In this document: piece by piece, positions 13,593 to 24,273 of the stretch
Layout: each line of letters opens with the position of its first letter
Position numbering within the stretch: position 1 is the stretch's first letter
Source of the DNA: Xenopus tropicalis
Taxonomy: Eukaryota > Chordata > Amphibia > Anura > Pipidae
NCBI RefSeq assembly: GCF_000004195.4
Contig: NC_030677.2
Location: 58,472,222 to 58,536,221, forward strand
Length of the DNA stretch: 64,000 nucleotides
Direction: 5' to 3'
Notes under the pieces: generated by a model
What the model saw: only the letters and a program-made list of their open reading frames with translations
What the model was told of the DNA's origin: nothing
Databases searched by the model: none
Translations under genes and position numbers: made by a program

Positions 13593-13778
13593 CAGTGCTG
13601 TCCAACCAATTATATGTAGTAGGCCGATTACTAATCATGTAACATGTTCTAGGGCTGGATTTAATTAAAGTGATGATGTCATATAGTGAAGACTATGGAG
13701 TTTTTAAGCAGACTGGGGGCCAAAATAAACCTTTGTAAGGCCACATCTGGCCCGTGGGCCCCCAGTTGGACTGCCCTG
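13593..13778. mobile_element. Short hAT-like nonautonomous element
   Basis: The ends are CAGTGCTGTCCAACC and the inverse GTTGGACTGCCCTG. The 8-bp flanks ctataaag (13585-13592) and ctgtaaag (13779-13786) differ at one base, as expected for an old hAT target duplication. It is noncoding. Confidence 0.75.
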
Positions 13779-13972
13779 CTGTAAAGAATCATAGATAAAC
13801 TCACACAGATATAAATGTATGGTTTTTAAAAGGTTATAGGGGCTGGAAAATGGTGCCTTCGTGTATTTATGGACATATAAACACAAGCTAATTTTTTTAA
13901 TACATAATTATGTCTGTTAGAGCAAAAAAAACAAAAACAAAATGTGGTTTGAGTCTGCAGTTTAACCTTTTT

Positions 13973-14055
13973 AGTGCCATAGGACGTAGATTCTACGTCC
14001 TAGGTACCAAGGGACCAAAGTGCCATAGAACGTAGAATCTACGTCCTACAGCACT
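13973..14055. repeat. Duplicated palindrome at left end of the piggyBac-like element
   Basis: AGTGCCATAG followed by an ACGTAGA/TCTACGT palindrome occurs at about 13973-14001 and again at about 14010-14047. The second copy has one base change. The position right at the element end suggests a transposase binding site, an inference. Confidence 0.8.
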
Positions 14056-14793
14056 AATGGGTTTACAAGCGCTGCGCTCGCTTTTAAAGCAGCGCAGCGC
14101 TTGTAAAGCCTGCACAACCCCCTAGGCAACGAGCAAGAGAGGACATACTCACCGATCCGGGTCCCCCAGCGCCGCCGATCCGGGTCCTCAGCCAATGACA
14201 GCAGTGGACACGCATTGATGACGTGTCCACTGCTGTCCCTTTAATTGTCGCCGCCCCCGCCGTCGCCTCTTCACTCTGCTGCCACGTGAGACTGCTGGAG
14301 CCCCCCTGCTGCCTTCCTGCTGCCTTCCTGCTGCCTTCCTGCCAGATTGGTCGCCCTGATCGCCTGCCTGCATTGTGTAAGCTGAACTACAACTCTCTAA
14401 CCACTGTTTATTTTGCTTATTTCTATCTCAACTGTCTAAAATTTTTTTTTTTTTTTTTTTTCCATTTCTTCTTCTATCTTTGTCATTATTACACTTTTAC
14501 ACACATACACACTTATTTACAACTTTCCCAAGCACACACAGACACTTACACACACACTTACACTTACACTTTTTTTTTTTTTTTTTTTTTTTCTTTCTTT
14601 CTTTTCTTTTCTTTCTTTCTTTGCTTTCTCTGGCAGTCTTTTTTTTTTACTAAAACTTTATTTCTGATCTTGCTCTATAATTATCTGATTTATTTGGTTG
14701 CATTTTAGTGTTTTTTTTGCATTTTCATAATTGATTTCTGTTTTTGAATTATTCTATTGCACTATAACTTTTGTATTGCTATTGGGTGCTGAA

Positions 14794-15007
14794 TTTGCAG
14801 TGACATTGGTGGATCCAGGGCTCTGACCACCGATTTCATTGCAATAATTGTTCTTCTGTTGGTTTTTATTTGAATTTACTGATTTTATGGTGTTTTATCT
14901 TTGCATTGTTCTTTATTGTGTATTTAGTGCCCCAAAAAGGTTGCTTTTGCAGTGACATTGGTGGATCCAGGGCTCTGACCACCGATTTCATTGCAATTAT
15001 TGTTCTT
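14794..15007. repeat. Pair of 62-bp direct repeats
   Basis: tttgcagtgacattggtgg through ttgcaat-attgttctt occurs at 14794-14855 and at 14946-15007, almost identical, with 90 bp between. The pair lies inside the piggyBac-like element and is noncoding. Confidence 0.9.
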
Positions 15008-15132
15008 TGATTGCTTTTAGTGGTTTTATTCCATTTTAACTTCATTTGATTTCAGTTGTTCTAGAAAGGTCCAGAGGTGCTAAGATTGTTCTGGTAGTTT
15101 CTATTGCCAAGGGTTAGGCTGATGCCACACAT

Positions 15133-15193
15133 GGCGTAGGGCTGATTTTTTCAGCAAGTGGAAAAACGCTTGCCGAAAATTCAGCCCTACGCC
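15133..15193. repeat. Inverted repeat (hairpin) 1 in the piggyBac-like element
   Basis: ggcgtagggctga at the left is inverted as tcagccctacgcc at the right, with a secondary match of gcaag/cttgc inside. It lies right next to the larger hairpin. Confidence 0.85.
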
Positions 15194-15202
15194 TGCTACT
15201 TG

Positions 15203-15358
15203 TGCCTGCACCCGAATGAATGGAATACGCTCGGGTGCAGGCACATGTAGCCGATATACGCATGAAAACGCGAGACTTTGCATTCTCACGCGTTTTCATG
15301 CGTATATCGGCTACATGTGCCTGCACCCGAGCGTATTCCATTCATTCGGGTGCAGGCA
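15203..15358. repeat. 156-bp near-perfect inverted repeat (hairpin) 2
   Basis: Arms of about 70 bp (tgcctgcacccgaatgaatg and on, then atgtagccgatatacgcatg) are inverted around about 15280. Each arm contains its own smaller palindrome (gcctgcacccga/tcgggtgcaggc), so a cruciform with side hairpins is possible. It directly precedes the satellite array. Confidence 0.95.
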
Positions 15359-15360
15359 AA

Positions 15361-18300
15361 AAAAAAAGGGGTGCATAGAGTGCAGCCCCAATATTATGCA
15401 TTTTCAGGTTTGGCGGCCATGTACTTATGTGCACCCATACATATGGGGTATCGTTTTATTCAGGGGAACTTGCAGATTTATGGTTAGTAAGTTTTTGGTA
15501 GTTGCCATGGAGATTTTGGGGAGAAATCTAGGTTTGTATCTGGTTTTTCCTTGATTTCTGACCAAAGCGTGACTTCTGCAAGGGACTGCGGCCACAATTT
15601 TCCATGTAGAAAGAGAAGAGTGGTGTCTTTGAATAGCTGAAGCTGTGCACTTTTCATAAATATATAGTTTGCGGGGGTTATTTCACAGGTAGGGGGGTGT
15701 TTAGACTAAATAACTGCAGGTAGAGCACATAGAGCACAGACCCCCCTTATGCATTGCCCCTGTTTGGGGGCATTTGGTGGCCACGTTTTTATGTGCACCC
15801 ATACATATGGGGTATCGTTTTATTCAGGGGAACTTGCAAATTGAGGTTTAGTAAGTTTTTGGTAGTTGCCATGGAGATTTTGGGGAGAAATCTAGGTTTG
15901 TATCTGGTTTTTTCTTGATTTCTGACCAAAATCTAGGTTTGTATCTGGTTTTTCCTTGATTTCTGACCAAAGCGCTGACTTCTGCAAGGGACTGCGGCCA
16001 CAATTTTCCATGTAGAAAGAGAAGAGTGGTGTCTCTGAATAGCTGAAGGTGTGCACTTTTCGTAAATATATAGATTGTGGGGGTTATTTCACAGGTAGGG
16101 GGGGTTAACACTGAAAAACTGCAGGTAGTGCACATAGAGCGCAGCCCCCAAAATTTCAACTGAAATTGCCCTTATGCATTGCCCCAGTTTTGGGGCATTT
16201 GGTGGCCACGTCTTTATGTGCACCCATACATATGGGGTATCGTTTTATTCAGGGGAACTTGCAAATTGAGGTTTAGTAAGTTTTTGGTAGTTGCCATGGA
16301 GATTTTGGGGAGAAATCTAGGTTTTTTATCTGGTTTTTCCTTGATTTCTGACCAAAGCGCTGACTTCTGCAAGGGACTGCGGCCACAATTTTCCATGTAG
16401 AAAGAGAAGAGTGGTGTCTCTGAATAGCTGAAGGTGTGCACTTTTCGGAAATATATAGTTTGCGGGGGTTATTTCACAGGTATGGGGGTGTTTAGACTAA
16501 ATAACTGCAGGTAGAGCAAAGCCCCCCGTTATGCATTGCCCCTGTTAGGGGGCATTTGGTGGCCACGTCTTTATGTGCACCCATACATATGGGGTATCGT
16601 TTTATTCAGGGGAACTTGCAAATTGAGGTTTAGTAAGTTTTTGGTAGTTGCCATGGAGATTTTGGGGAGAAATCTAGGTTTTTTATCTGGTTTTTCCTTG
16701 ATTTCTGACCAAAATCTAGGTTTGTATCTGGTTTTTCCTTGATTTCTGACCAAAGCACTGACTTCTGCAAGGGACTGCGGCCACAATTTTCCATGTAGAA
16801 AGAGAAGAGTGGTGTCTCTGAATAGCTGAAGGTGTGCACTTTTCGTAAATATATAGATTGTGGGGGTTATTTCACAGGTAGGGGGGGTTAACACTGAAAA
16901 ACTGCAGGTAGTGCACATAGAGCGCAGCCCCCAAAATTTCAACTGAAATTGCCCTTATGCATTGCCCCTGTTTTGGGGCATTTGGTGGCCACGTCTTTAT
17001 GTGCACCCATACATATGGGGTATCGTTTTATTCAGGGGAACTTGCAGATTAATGGTTAGTAAGTTTTTGGTAGTTGCCATGGAGATTTTGGGGAGAAATC
17101 TAGGTTTGTATCTGGTTTTTCCTTGATTTCTGACCAAAGCGCTGACTTCTGCAAGGGACTGTGGCCACAATTTTCCATGTAGAAAGAGAAGAGTGGTGTC
17201 TCTGAATAGCTGAAGGTGTGCACTTTTTGGAAATATATAGTTTGTGGGGGTTATTTCACAGGTATGGGGGTGTTTAGACTAAATAACTGCAGGTAGAGCA
17301 CATAGAGCACAGCCCCCCCCTTATGCATTGCCCCTGTTTGGGGGCATTTGGTGGACACGTCTTTATGTGCACCCATACATATGGGGTATCGTTTTATTCA
17401 GGGGAACTTGCAAATTGAGGTTTAGTAAGTTTTTGGTAGTTGCCATGGAGATTTTGGGGAGAAATCTAGGTTTTTTATCTGGTTTTTCCTTGATTTCTGA
17501 CCAAAATCTAGGTTTGTATCTGGTTTTTCCTTAATTTCTGACCAAAGCACTGACTTCTGCAAGGGACTGCGGCCACAATTTTCCATGTAGAAAGAGAAGA
17601 GTGGTGTCTCTGAATAACTGAAGTTGTCTTTTTTTAATCAATATACAGTTTATATGGTTTTTTTCACAGGTAAGGGGAAAATTTGTCTGAAAAGCTTTGA
17701 GATGTGCACATAAATTGCAGCCCCATTATTATGCATTGCCCCTGTTTTGGGGCATTTGGTGGCCATGTCTTTATGTGTACCCATACATATGGGGTATCGT
17801 TTTATTCAGGGGAACTTGCAGATTGATGTTTAGTAAGTTTTTGGTAGTTGCCATGGAGATTTTGGGGAGAAATCTAGGTTTGTATCTGGTTTTTCCTTGA
17901 TTTCTGACCGATGCGCTTACTTCTGCAAGGGACTGCGGCCACAATTTTCCATGTAGAAAGAGGAGAGTGGTGTCTCTGAATAGCTGAAGGTGTGCACTTT
18001 TTGGAAATATATAGTTTGCGGGGGTTATTTTACAGGTAGGGGGGGTTAACACTGAAAAACTGCAGGAAGTGCACATAGAGCGCAGCCCCCAAAATTTCAA
18101 CTGAAATTGCCCTTATGCATTGCCCCTGTCTTGGGGCATTTGGTGGCCACGTCTTTATGTGTACCCATACATATGGGGTATCGTTTTATTCAGGGGAACT
18201 TGCAGATTGATGTTTAGTAAGTTTTTGGTAGTTGCCATGGAGATTTTGGGGAGAAATCTAGGTTTGTGTCTGTTTTTTCCTTGATTTCTGACCAATGCGC

Positions 18301-19345
18301 TGACTTCTGCAAGGGACTGCGGCCACAATTTTCCATGTAGAAAGAGGAGAGTGGTGTCTCTGAATAGCTGAAGGTGTGCACTTTTCAGAAATATATAGTT
18401 TGTGGGGGTTATTTTACAGGTAGGGGGGGTTAACACTGAAAAACTGCAGGAAGTGCACATAGAGCGCAGCCCCCAAAATTTCAACTGAAATTGCCCTTAT
18501 GCATTGCCCCTGTTTTGGGGCATTTGGTGGCCACCTCTTTATGTGTACCCATACATATGGGGTATCGTTTTATTCAGGGGAACTTGCAGATTGATGTTTA
18601 GTAAGTTTTTGGTAGTTGCCATGGAGATTTTGGGGAGAAATCTAGGTTTGTATCTGGTTTTTCCTTGATTTCTGACCAATGTGCTGACTTCTGCAAGGGA
18701 CTGCGGCCACAATTTTCCATGTAGAAAGAGGAGAGTGGTGTCTCTGAATAGCTGAAGGTGTACACTTTTCAGAAATATATAGTTTGTGGGGGTTATTTTA
18801 CAGGTAGGGGGGGTTAACACTGAAAAACTGCAGGAAGTGCACATAGAGCGCAGCCCCCAAAATTTCAACTGAAATTGCCCTTATGCATTGCCCCTGTTTT
18901 GGGGCATTTGGTGGCCACGTCTTTATGTGTACCCATACATATGGGGTATTGTTTTATTCAGGGGAACTTGCAGATTGATGTTTAGTAAGTTTTTGGTAGT
19001 TGCCATGGAGATTTTGGGGAGAAATCTAGGTTTTTTATCAGTTTTTTCCTCGATTTCTGACCAAAGCGCTGACTTCTGCAAGGGACTGCGGCCACAATTT
19101 TCTATGTAGAAAGAGAAGAGTGGTGTCTCTGAATAGCTGAATAGCACTTTTCAGAAATATATAGTTTGTGGGGGTTATTTCACAAGTAGGGGGGGTTAAC
19201 ACTGAAAAACTGCAGGTAGTGCACAAAGAGCACAGCACCCACATTTTTAGCTGTAATTGCCCTTGTGCATTGCCCCTGCTTTGGAGTGTTTGGTGCCCAT
19301 GTCTTTATGTGCACCCATACATATGGGGCATCATTTTATTCAGTA
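15361..19345. repeat. Satellite array, 11 units of about 384 bp
   Basis: The word atatggggtatcg marks the units at 15441, 15805, 16230, 16587, 17013, 17379, 17787, 18171, 18555, 18939 and 19321 (last copy slightly changed). Spacings are 364, 425, 357, 426, 366, 408, 384, 384, 384 and 382. The longer early units contain a second copy of a 42-bp segment (atctaggtttgtatctgg through tctgaccaaa). The right half is homogeneous at exactly 384 bp, and the left half alternates short and long. Similar ~109-codon frames recur on the minus strand in several units and are not taken as genes. Confidence 0.97.
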
Positions 19346-20073
19346 GAAATTTGTCTTTCAAATTTGCCTTTGTTAGAAAATTTTTATGAGATTTTTTTTT
19401 TGTCAAATCCACATTTGATCATGCGTCCAAGTTTACGTTTTAGAAAAAAAAAAAAATGTCAAAAAAACTTCCAAATTTCACAATGCACTGACAAAAGGTA
19501 TTTGGCTTTTGAGTGAAAACTACATTGCACCTAGAAACCTGAAGGTCTGTAGTTTCTAAAGATACCAAACATGAGGGGATATTTTAGGTTTACATATAAG
19601 TTATGCTGCATCAACTGTTACAAGCGCTTTTCCGCTTTGTTCTGGTGTGATATTGTACAAAGTATTTCTTTCGTTTGGGGGTTACTTCTGGACAGGAACT
19701 GTGGGGTACCACCACATATTTGGTATCGTTGGACTTGGGAGTATCAGGGCTTTTACAAACAACAAAAAAAAGTGTGTAAAATTAACTTTTCTATGGAAAA
19801 AAAACTCAAAATATACAGAAATTTTTCATAATTTTATTTTTTTTTTACATAATTCACCCAAAATACACATCATATCTCCAGAAAAGTTATAAAATTTGGT
19901 ATGTATGTCGAAGCCCAATTAGTGACGAAAAAAACGATATATAATTTCCCTAGTTTCATGGAGGTTTTCCTACCAAAAAACATTGTTAAAGCGAATGAGT
20001 ACAAAATGCTTAAAAAACGTCTGGCACTGGGGGGAACCGAAATGACGAATTCGGCTGGCACTTAAAGGGTTAA

Positions 20074-20312
20074 TAACTGTCAGAAAGAACACTACTCACT
20101 AAAATTGCTTAAAAAAACTCTCTTGAAAAAGAACTTTGAAGTTCTTTCCGTTCCAACCATCGATTGCCATCATGTATATGATCCCTTGCAGTCTTTAGCA
20201 AGATGAAGCTCAGTTTGAACAAAACCATACACTTGTTACTTTATGAAAGGGCAGCATTGGCAAGGAATTGTACTGCTGGTGCCAGGGTTTTCATGGAAGC
20301 AGAAAAATGCAG
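20074..20312 (+). other. Intron sequence between piggyBac-like element and dispersed repeat
   Basis: Short unique or decayed sequence. It may be the 5' part of the Penelope-like fragment, but no motif supports that. Confidence 0.4.
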
Positions 20313-20425
20313 TACAGGTATAGGACCCATTATCCAGAATGCTCGGGACTCTATGGGAGACGGGCATTCCGTAATTCGGAGCTTTCTGGATAACGGGTTT
20401 CCGGGTAAGGGGTCCGATACCTGTA
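20313..20425. repeat. Short copy of the 'TACAGGTATAGGACCC' frog repeat
   Basis: It starts tacaggtataggacccatt and ends aaggggtccgatacctgta. The ends are inverted repeats and the central part is deleted compared with the fuller copy at 61063-61391. Confidence 0.8.
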
Positions 20426-20529
20426 CATGTATGCTCAAGCAATATATCTTTGCCTCAAACAAGAATATATTATAAGAATATTTTATAGTAGCTGCAAAAC
20501 ATTCAGTGGCAAGACCAATTACACTACAC

Positions 20530-21183
20530 ATTGACTAATGGAAAGATTCACCTGGAGCCCCAAACCGGGTATTAATCCCACATTGGATAATTACAAAGAC
20601 AACTTCAGACAAAGTCCTGAACAACAGACTACGTAAAACAACTCAAGGTGTTAATCAAAGAATTACCAGCTAATATCCAGGAAAGCTTAGAGGCACTACA
20701 GCAGCCTGCTTTTATATGCTTCCCAAGATTCACAAAGAAGGAAACCCTGGCAGACCAATAATTTCTGAGATTGGCACACTCACAGGGAATGTATTTAGCT
20801 GTGTAGAATACATCCTAAACCTCTGGTAAAAAAAACACATCCAGCTATGTTCAGGATATGATGGATCTCCTAAAGAAGACGGTTCTTTGTTGCGGTTGAC
20901 CCCATACCAAACAAAACAATTTACGCCACCATGGATGTGGAATTCTTATATACCAATATCCCATGCAAAGACCATTTTGCAGCATGTGATTATTGCATGC
21001 AAATACTGTGAACTGGTGAACAAAATTATACAACAGATGGGGACAGCGACAGGATCACAATTTAGTCCACAATATGCAAATCTTTTTATGGCTAGACTGG
21101 AAGAGGACTACATTTCATCCTGTAGTTCTAAACCAATGGTATACCTTAACTACATAGATAATATCCTTATCTGGATTACTTAG
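20530..21183 (+). pseudogene. Penelope-like element reverse transcriptase remnant
   Basis: Frame-shifted + strand segments spell retroelement RT blocks in order: Y-M-L-P-K-I-H-K-E-G with P-G-R-P-I-I-S (about 20712-20766), then M-D-V-E-F-L-Y-T-N-I-P (about 20931-20963), then Q-Q-M-G-T-A-T-G-S-Q-F-S-P-Q-Y-A-N-L-F-M (about 21031-21090) and Y-I-D-N-I-L-I-W (about 21151-21177). The LPKIHK, LYTNIP and GTA-G-xxxP-YANLFM pattern is that of Penelope-like elements. Several frameshifts and stops are present, the catalytic box reads YIDN instead of YxDD, and no endonuclease domain is seen. It is dead and 5'/3' truncated. Confidence 0.82.
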
Positions 21184-23306
21184 AAAAAAGTACAGTTCTG
21201 ATCATTTGTGCTGTTGGTCCCAACTAACAGAGCAATAGAAAGGTGACCATGTATGGCCCTTGCACTGTATTAGGCCCATGGGTTGATATGTTGAATACAT
21301 AGGATTATTAGTCTGTTTATAGCACTTTAAATCAAGGGAAAAAGTATGGGTCACTACTCCTATTCCTGCAGATTTATAGTTGAATGTACAGTGATCTTTA
21401 TAAATCAAGAAGATGCCACTTCTGGCAGGCAGAAGGTTTCTCATTGCATCTGCAATGCAGCCAGGGCACTTGAAAGCATTAGTCATATTAAACCTATGCA
21501 CCACTGGTGACATTAATGTACAGTCCTCCAAAGAGTTTTAACAGCACCCTCATGTAGCAGCTCCTATTCAATTAGGAAATAAATTCTTTGTGTTTAACTA
21601 TCATTTTCAAAGACATATTGAAATGAAAGCTTTAAATGTAAAACCCAAAGGAGACATATATTTTGCACCCACTGCAGTACTTTTCTTTCTTTTGTAATGT
21701 CTATTTATGTAACTGCAAAAAGCTTTAAGAGATTACCATTGTTTATCAAGCTCAAGCATATTACGAGGTGCTTTAGATTTGAAGGAATAAGGCTGAAAGG
21801 CTCACTCTTTCTTCTCACAATTCACATTTTCCACTTGCAATTAAAGCTAACTTTATAGGGCCTGATGTAATTGCAACTCTTTCTGCACTTGTTGTTCTTC
21901 CCACTGCTAAAGGGGATTATTTTAATTAAAATATTATTAATGGAAAATTGACTACCTAAACATTATTGTTTATTTATTGTATTAGGGTTGTATTACATGA
22001 AACATTCTGCTTGAGGTTTAGAAAAGAAAAATACACATAAATGTATTTCTTGAGGAGATAAGCATTTGAATAATTATGAATAGACAAAATTAAGAAAGTA
22101 CTGGTGGCATATTGATAATTTTTGTTTTTGAAAGCTTTCCAAATTTTTTGAGCAGGTAATTTTAAGCAACTAAAAGGAAAACAAGCCCAATATTTGGCAG
22201 TTTGTACCTTTAGAATCACACTGTGAACTTAAGCTATTTTAGAATAAACACTCCAGGCCTTGCTACTCCTCACTGAGTACCAAGGACCATTTACCAGAAC
22301 ACCAGCACAAAATACAGATAATGTCCTGTCTTAACCTTGGGTTTTCAGGAGTTGGAGCCTAGTAACATCTGGGGAGCCAAAGTTAAGCAAATTAAGGGAA
22401 TGTATACGAAAGTACACTGAGTCTCCTTTGTTTCAGTCAAAATGACATTTAAGAAGAGTAATGGGTGGCATTATTAAGAATATCAAAATAATGTTGTCCA
22501 AGTTTTGACAAAACAAAAGACTGTTCTTAAAGAGGCAATCACAGCTTGGAAAAGGGCTTGTGTGCATATGGAAGCAATATCTCAGGGACAAATCTGACCT
22601 GAATGGTAATTGCATATTGCACAAAACACCGAAGAGATTCTGTAGGCTTTATGTAAAACAAGTTTTGAGAGAAAAGATTAACACCAAAAAATATTCAAAG
22701 CACACAATTCATTCTATGAAAACAATTTCAATCTTATTTCGTATTATATTATATAAATGTTTCTGGTATTGGTAGCTATTGGAGTACTTAGAAGGGTAAA
22801 GTAAAATCTCAGACAGCCTGTTCTGTATGCAAATAACCTAAAAAAGTTGCAGTTAAGTTTTCCATATTTGTACCTAAGGATGATATAATATTAACAGGGT
22901 TCTGTATGATCAGCTAGTGGAGATTTACCCTAATAAGCAACATTTTTTTAGATATGTTTTCGGCATACAAAATCCCTAAATATGTATAATTTGTCATGTA
23001 GATCAGGTTTACAAAATCCTGTTGAGGCGAGGAGCGCCTCTGTGTACCTCAAGGTGGCCATATCTGGGAAAGATCAACTCATTTTGATGACCGAGCAGAT
23101 CTTTCAGTGATTAGCCAGCTTTAGTAGTATGGAGATCCAACTTACATAAAGACCCTTTATCTGGAAATACCCAGGTCCCAAGTATTCTGGATAATAAATC
23201 CAATACCTGTAGTTTAACAGGGTTTTATATATATATATATATATATATTTCTGTGATAAAATTCTAAATAAAAAAAATATAATTAAAAAATGAAGAATAC
23301 GGGGGT
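21184..23306 (+). other. Intron sequence, mostly unique
   Basis: No coding exon was found. The stretch 21690-21960 is non-repetitive with several homeodomain-type cores. Short repeat pieces occur at 23045-23100 (aaggtggccatat) and 23133-23213 (end of the TACAGGTAT repeat, inverted), then a (TA)n at 23224-23249. Confidence 0.6.
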
Positions 23307-23761
23307 TTAAAGGAGAAGGAAAGGATAATAAAGAGTTAATCTCAAGCTGCAGGCATACCTTCAGTTGTCTCAATAGTGACCTTAAGTCTCCCCATATTTC
23401 ACCTGTTCAGATGATCAGAAGCCAAACAGAAAGAAAAAACGCTGACCTGTGTAAAGAAAGTTCCCATAATGCCTCGCTTCTGCACTGAGACCAAGTGAAC
23501 ATGCTCAGTTTGTAAGACTATGAGTCAACTTCCTGCTGATTGGCTCAGATCCACATTCCTAAGGGGGGGGGGGAGTGAGTTCTTAGCATTCTTGAGGGAG
23601 TGGGGAGAAGGAGAGGGGAGAGAGCTGCGTGTCTCTGGCACATGAATTACAGACACAACAAATCTTTTGCCAGAGAAGTCATTCTGTGAGTGCTTATGGC
23701 TGTATTTACATAGACCTTTCTGATAAAGCTTACTTAGCTTTTACATTTCTTTCTCCTTTAA
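23307..23761. mobile_element. T2/Kolobok-type MITE (TTAAAGGAGAAGGAAAG ends)
   Basis: The left end TTAAAGGAGAAGGAAAGG and right end CTTTCTCCTTTAA form inverted repeats with TTAA at both edges. The TTAAAGG terminus is the mark of the frog T2 family. The interior is noncoding and contains a G tract and purine-rich DNA (23561-23625). A sister copy with the same ends is at 39637-40172. Confidence 0.8.
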
Positions 23762-24039
23762 CACGGCCTAATGAATGTTGCATATATTATACGGATATAG
23801 TCATGCACAGAGCTTTCAAATAATAGAGGTTGACTTTAAACCATATCTCTGTGAAGCCAGAAAAGTGCTTTTCTTGTAGTACTGCCTCCTACTGTACCTC
23901 TGCCTTCACAAAATGTAGTTGCTAGTTAAATGCAAGACATCCCCCTGCCTGTGTGCACGTAGCCTGAAATAGGAAATTTCTGTAAAACGGTTAATTTCTT
24001 TTTCCTAAGTATTAAATTTCCTGTTCTCTGACACTCTAG

Positions 24040-24273
24040 CTGAAAGCTGTAAGGACACGCAGTCTGTGAAGATTAAAGAGGAACCCATGGAGGTTGACAT
24101 CCCTGACTCTTCCATCTCCCCAAGACAGAACATTGGTTACAGCACTTTATTAAGGCAAGAAAAAAATGAGCACTTGCAGAAGATGCCATTGTGTCGAGTT
24201 GTTCCTGAAGGGAACCTGTTCAGCCAAGATATATCTGTAAAGATGGCTTCAGAACTTCTCTTCAAACTGTCAG
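24040..24273 (+). CDS. znf827: znf827 exon: 78-residue SUMO-motif/QDIS unit, copy 2
   Basis: Acceptor gacactctag ends at 24039 and donor gtaatg starts at 24274. The exon is 234 nt, phase 1 to phase 1, identical in size and phase to exon 8621-8854. It encodes VKIKEEPMEVDIP, a strong IKEE SUMO acceptor match, then SSISPRQNIGYS, a basic/polar spacer, and the ending QDISVKMASELLFKLS. Compared with copy 1, the acidic SUMO segment, the SS-SP segment and the terminal amphipathic-looking ASELL segment line up, while the middle has diverged. This looks like an old exon duplication. Skipping this exon alone, or both copies, would not shift the frame. The unit is likely an interaction or modification module; that function is inferred. 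Confidence 0.94.

Larger units (their letters stand above)
13966..20069. mobile_element. 6.1-kb nonautonomous piggyBac-like element with satellite core
   Basis: The left end is CCTTTTTAGTGCCATAGG and the right end is the inverse of CCCTTTAAGTGCCAGCC. Both are flanked directly by TTAA (13962-13965 and 20070-20073), the piggyBac-type target. Inside, in order: two copies of a palindrome around ACGTAGAATCTACGT, a GC-rich zone with ctgccttcctg repeats (14060-14370), T-rich low-complexity DNA, two 62-bp direct repeats, large hairpins (15133-15358), a satellite array (about 15361-19345) and a 700-bp right arm. No transposase frame is present. Open frames inside are repeat artefacts. TTAA is also used by Kolobok elements, but these ends lack the TTAAAGGRR motif. 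Confidence 0.8.

Noticed and set aside
14223..14708. 161-codon + strand open frame
   Set aside because: Its translation is low complexity (long F runs, HTYTHT) from T-rich and CA-rich simple sequence inside the piggyBac-like element.
17771..18868. Repeated 109-codon minus-strand open frames beginning MKFWGLRSM
   Set aside because: They recur in several satellite units because the unit length of 384 is divisible by three and the sequence is A/T-biased on this strand. There is no domain, and frames differ by indels in the older units.
15361..19345. Regular repeats as a possible CRISPR-like array
   Set aside because: Units are ~384 bp and repeat along their full length with no unique spacers; this is a satellite in eukaryotic DNA.
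20887..21183. 98-codon frame as a host gene
   Set aside because: It is part of the decayed Penelope-like RT; the motifs continue into other frames upstream.
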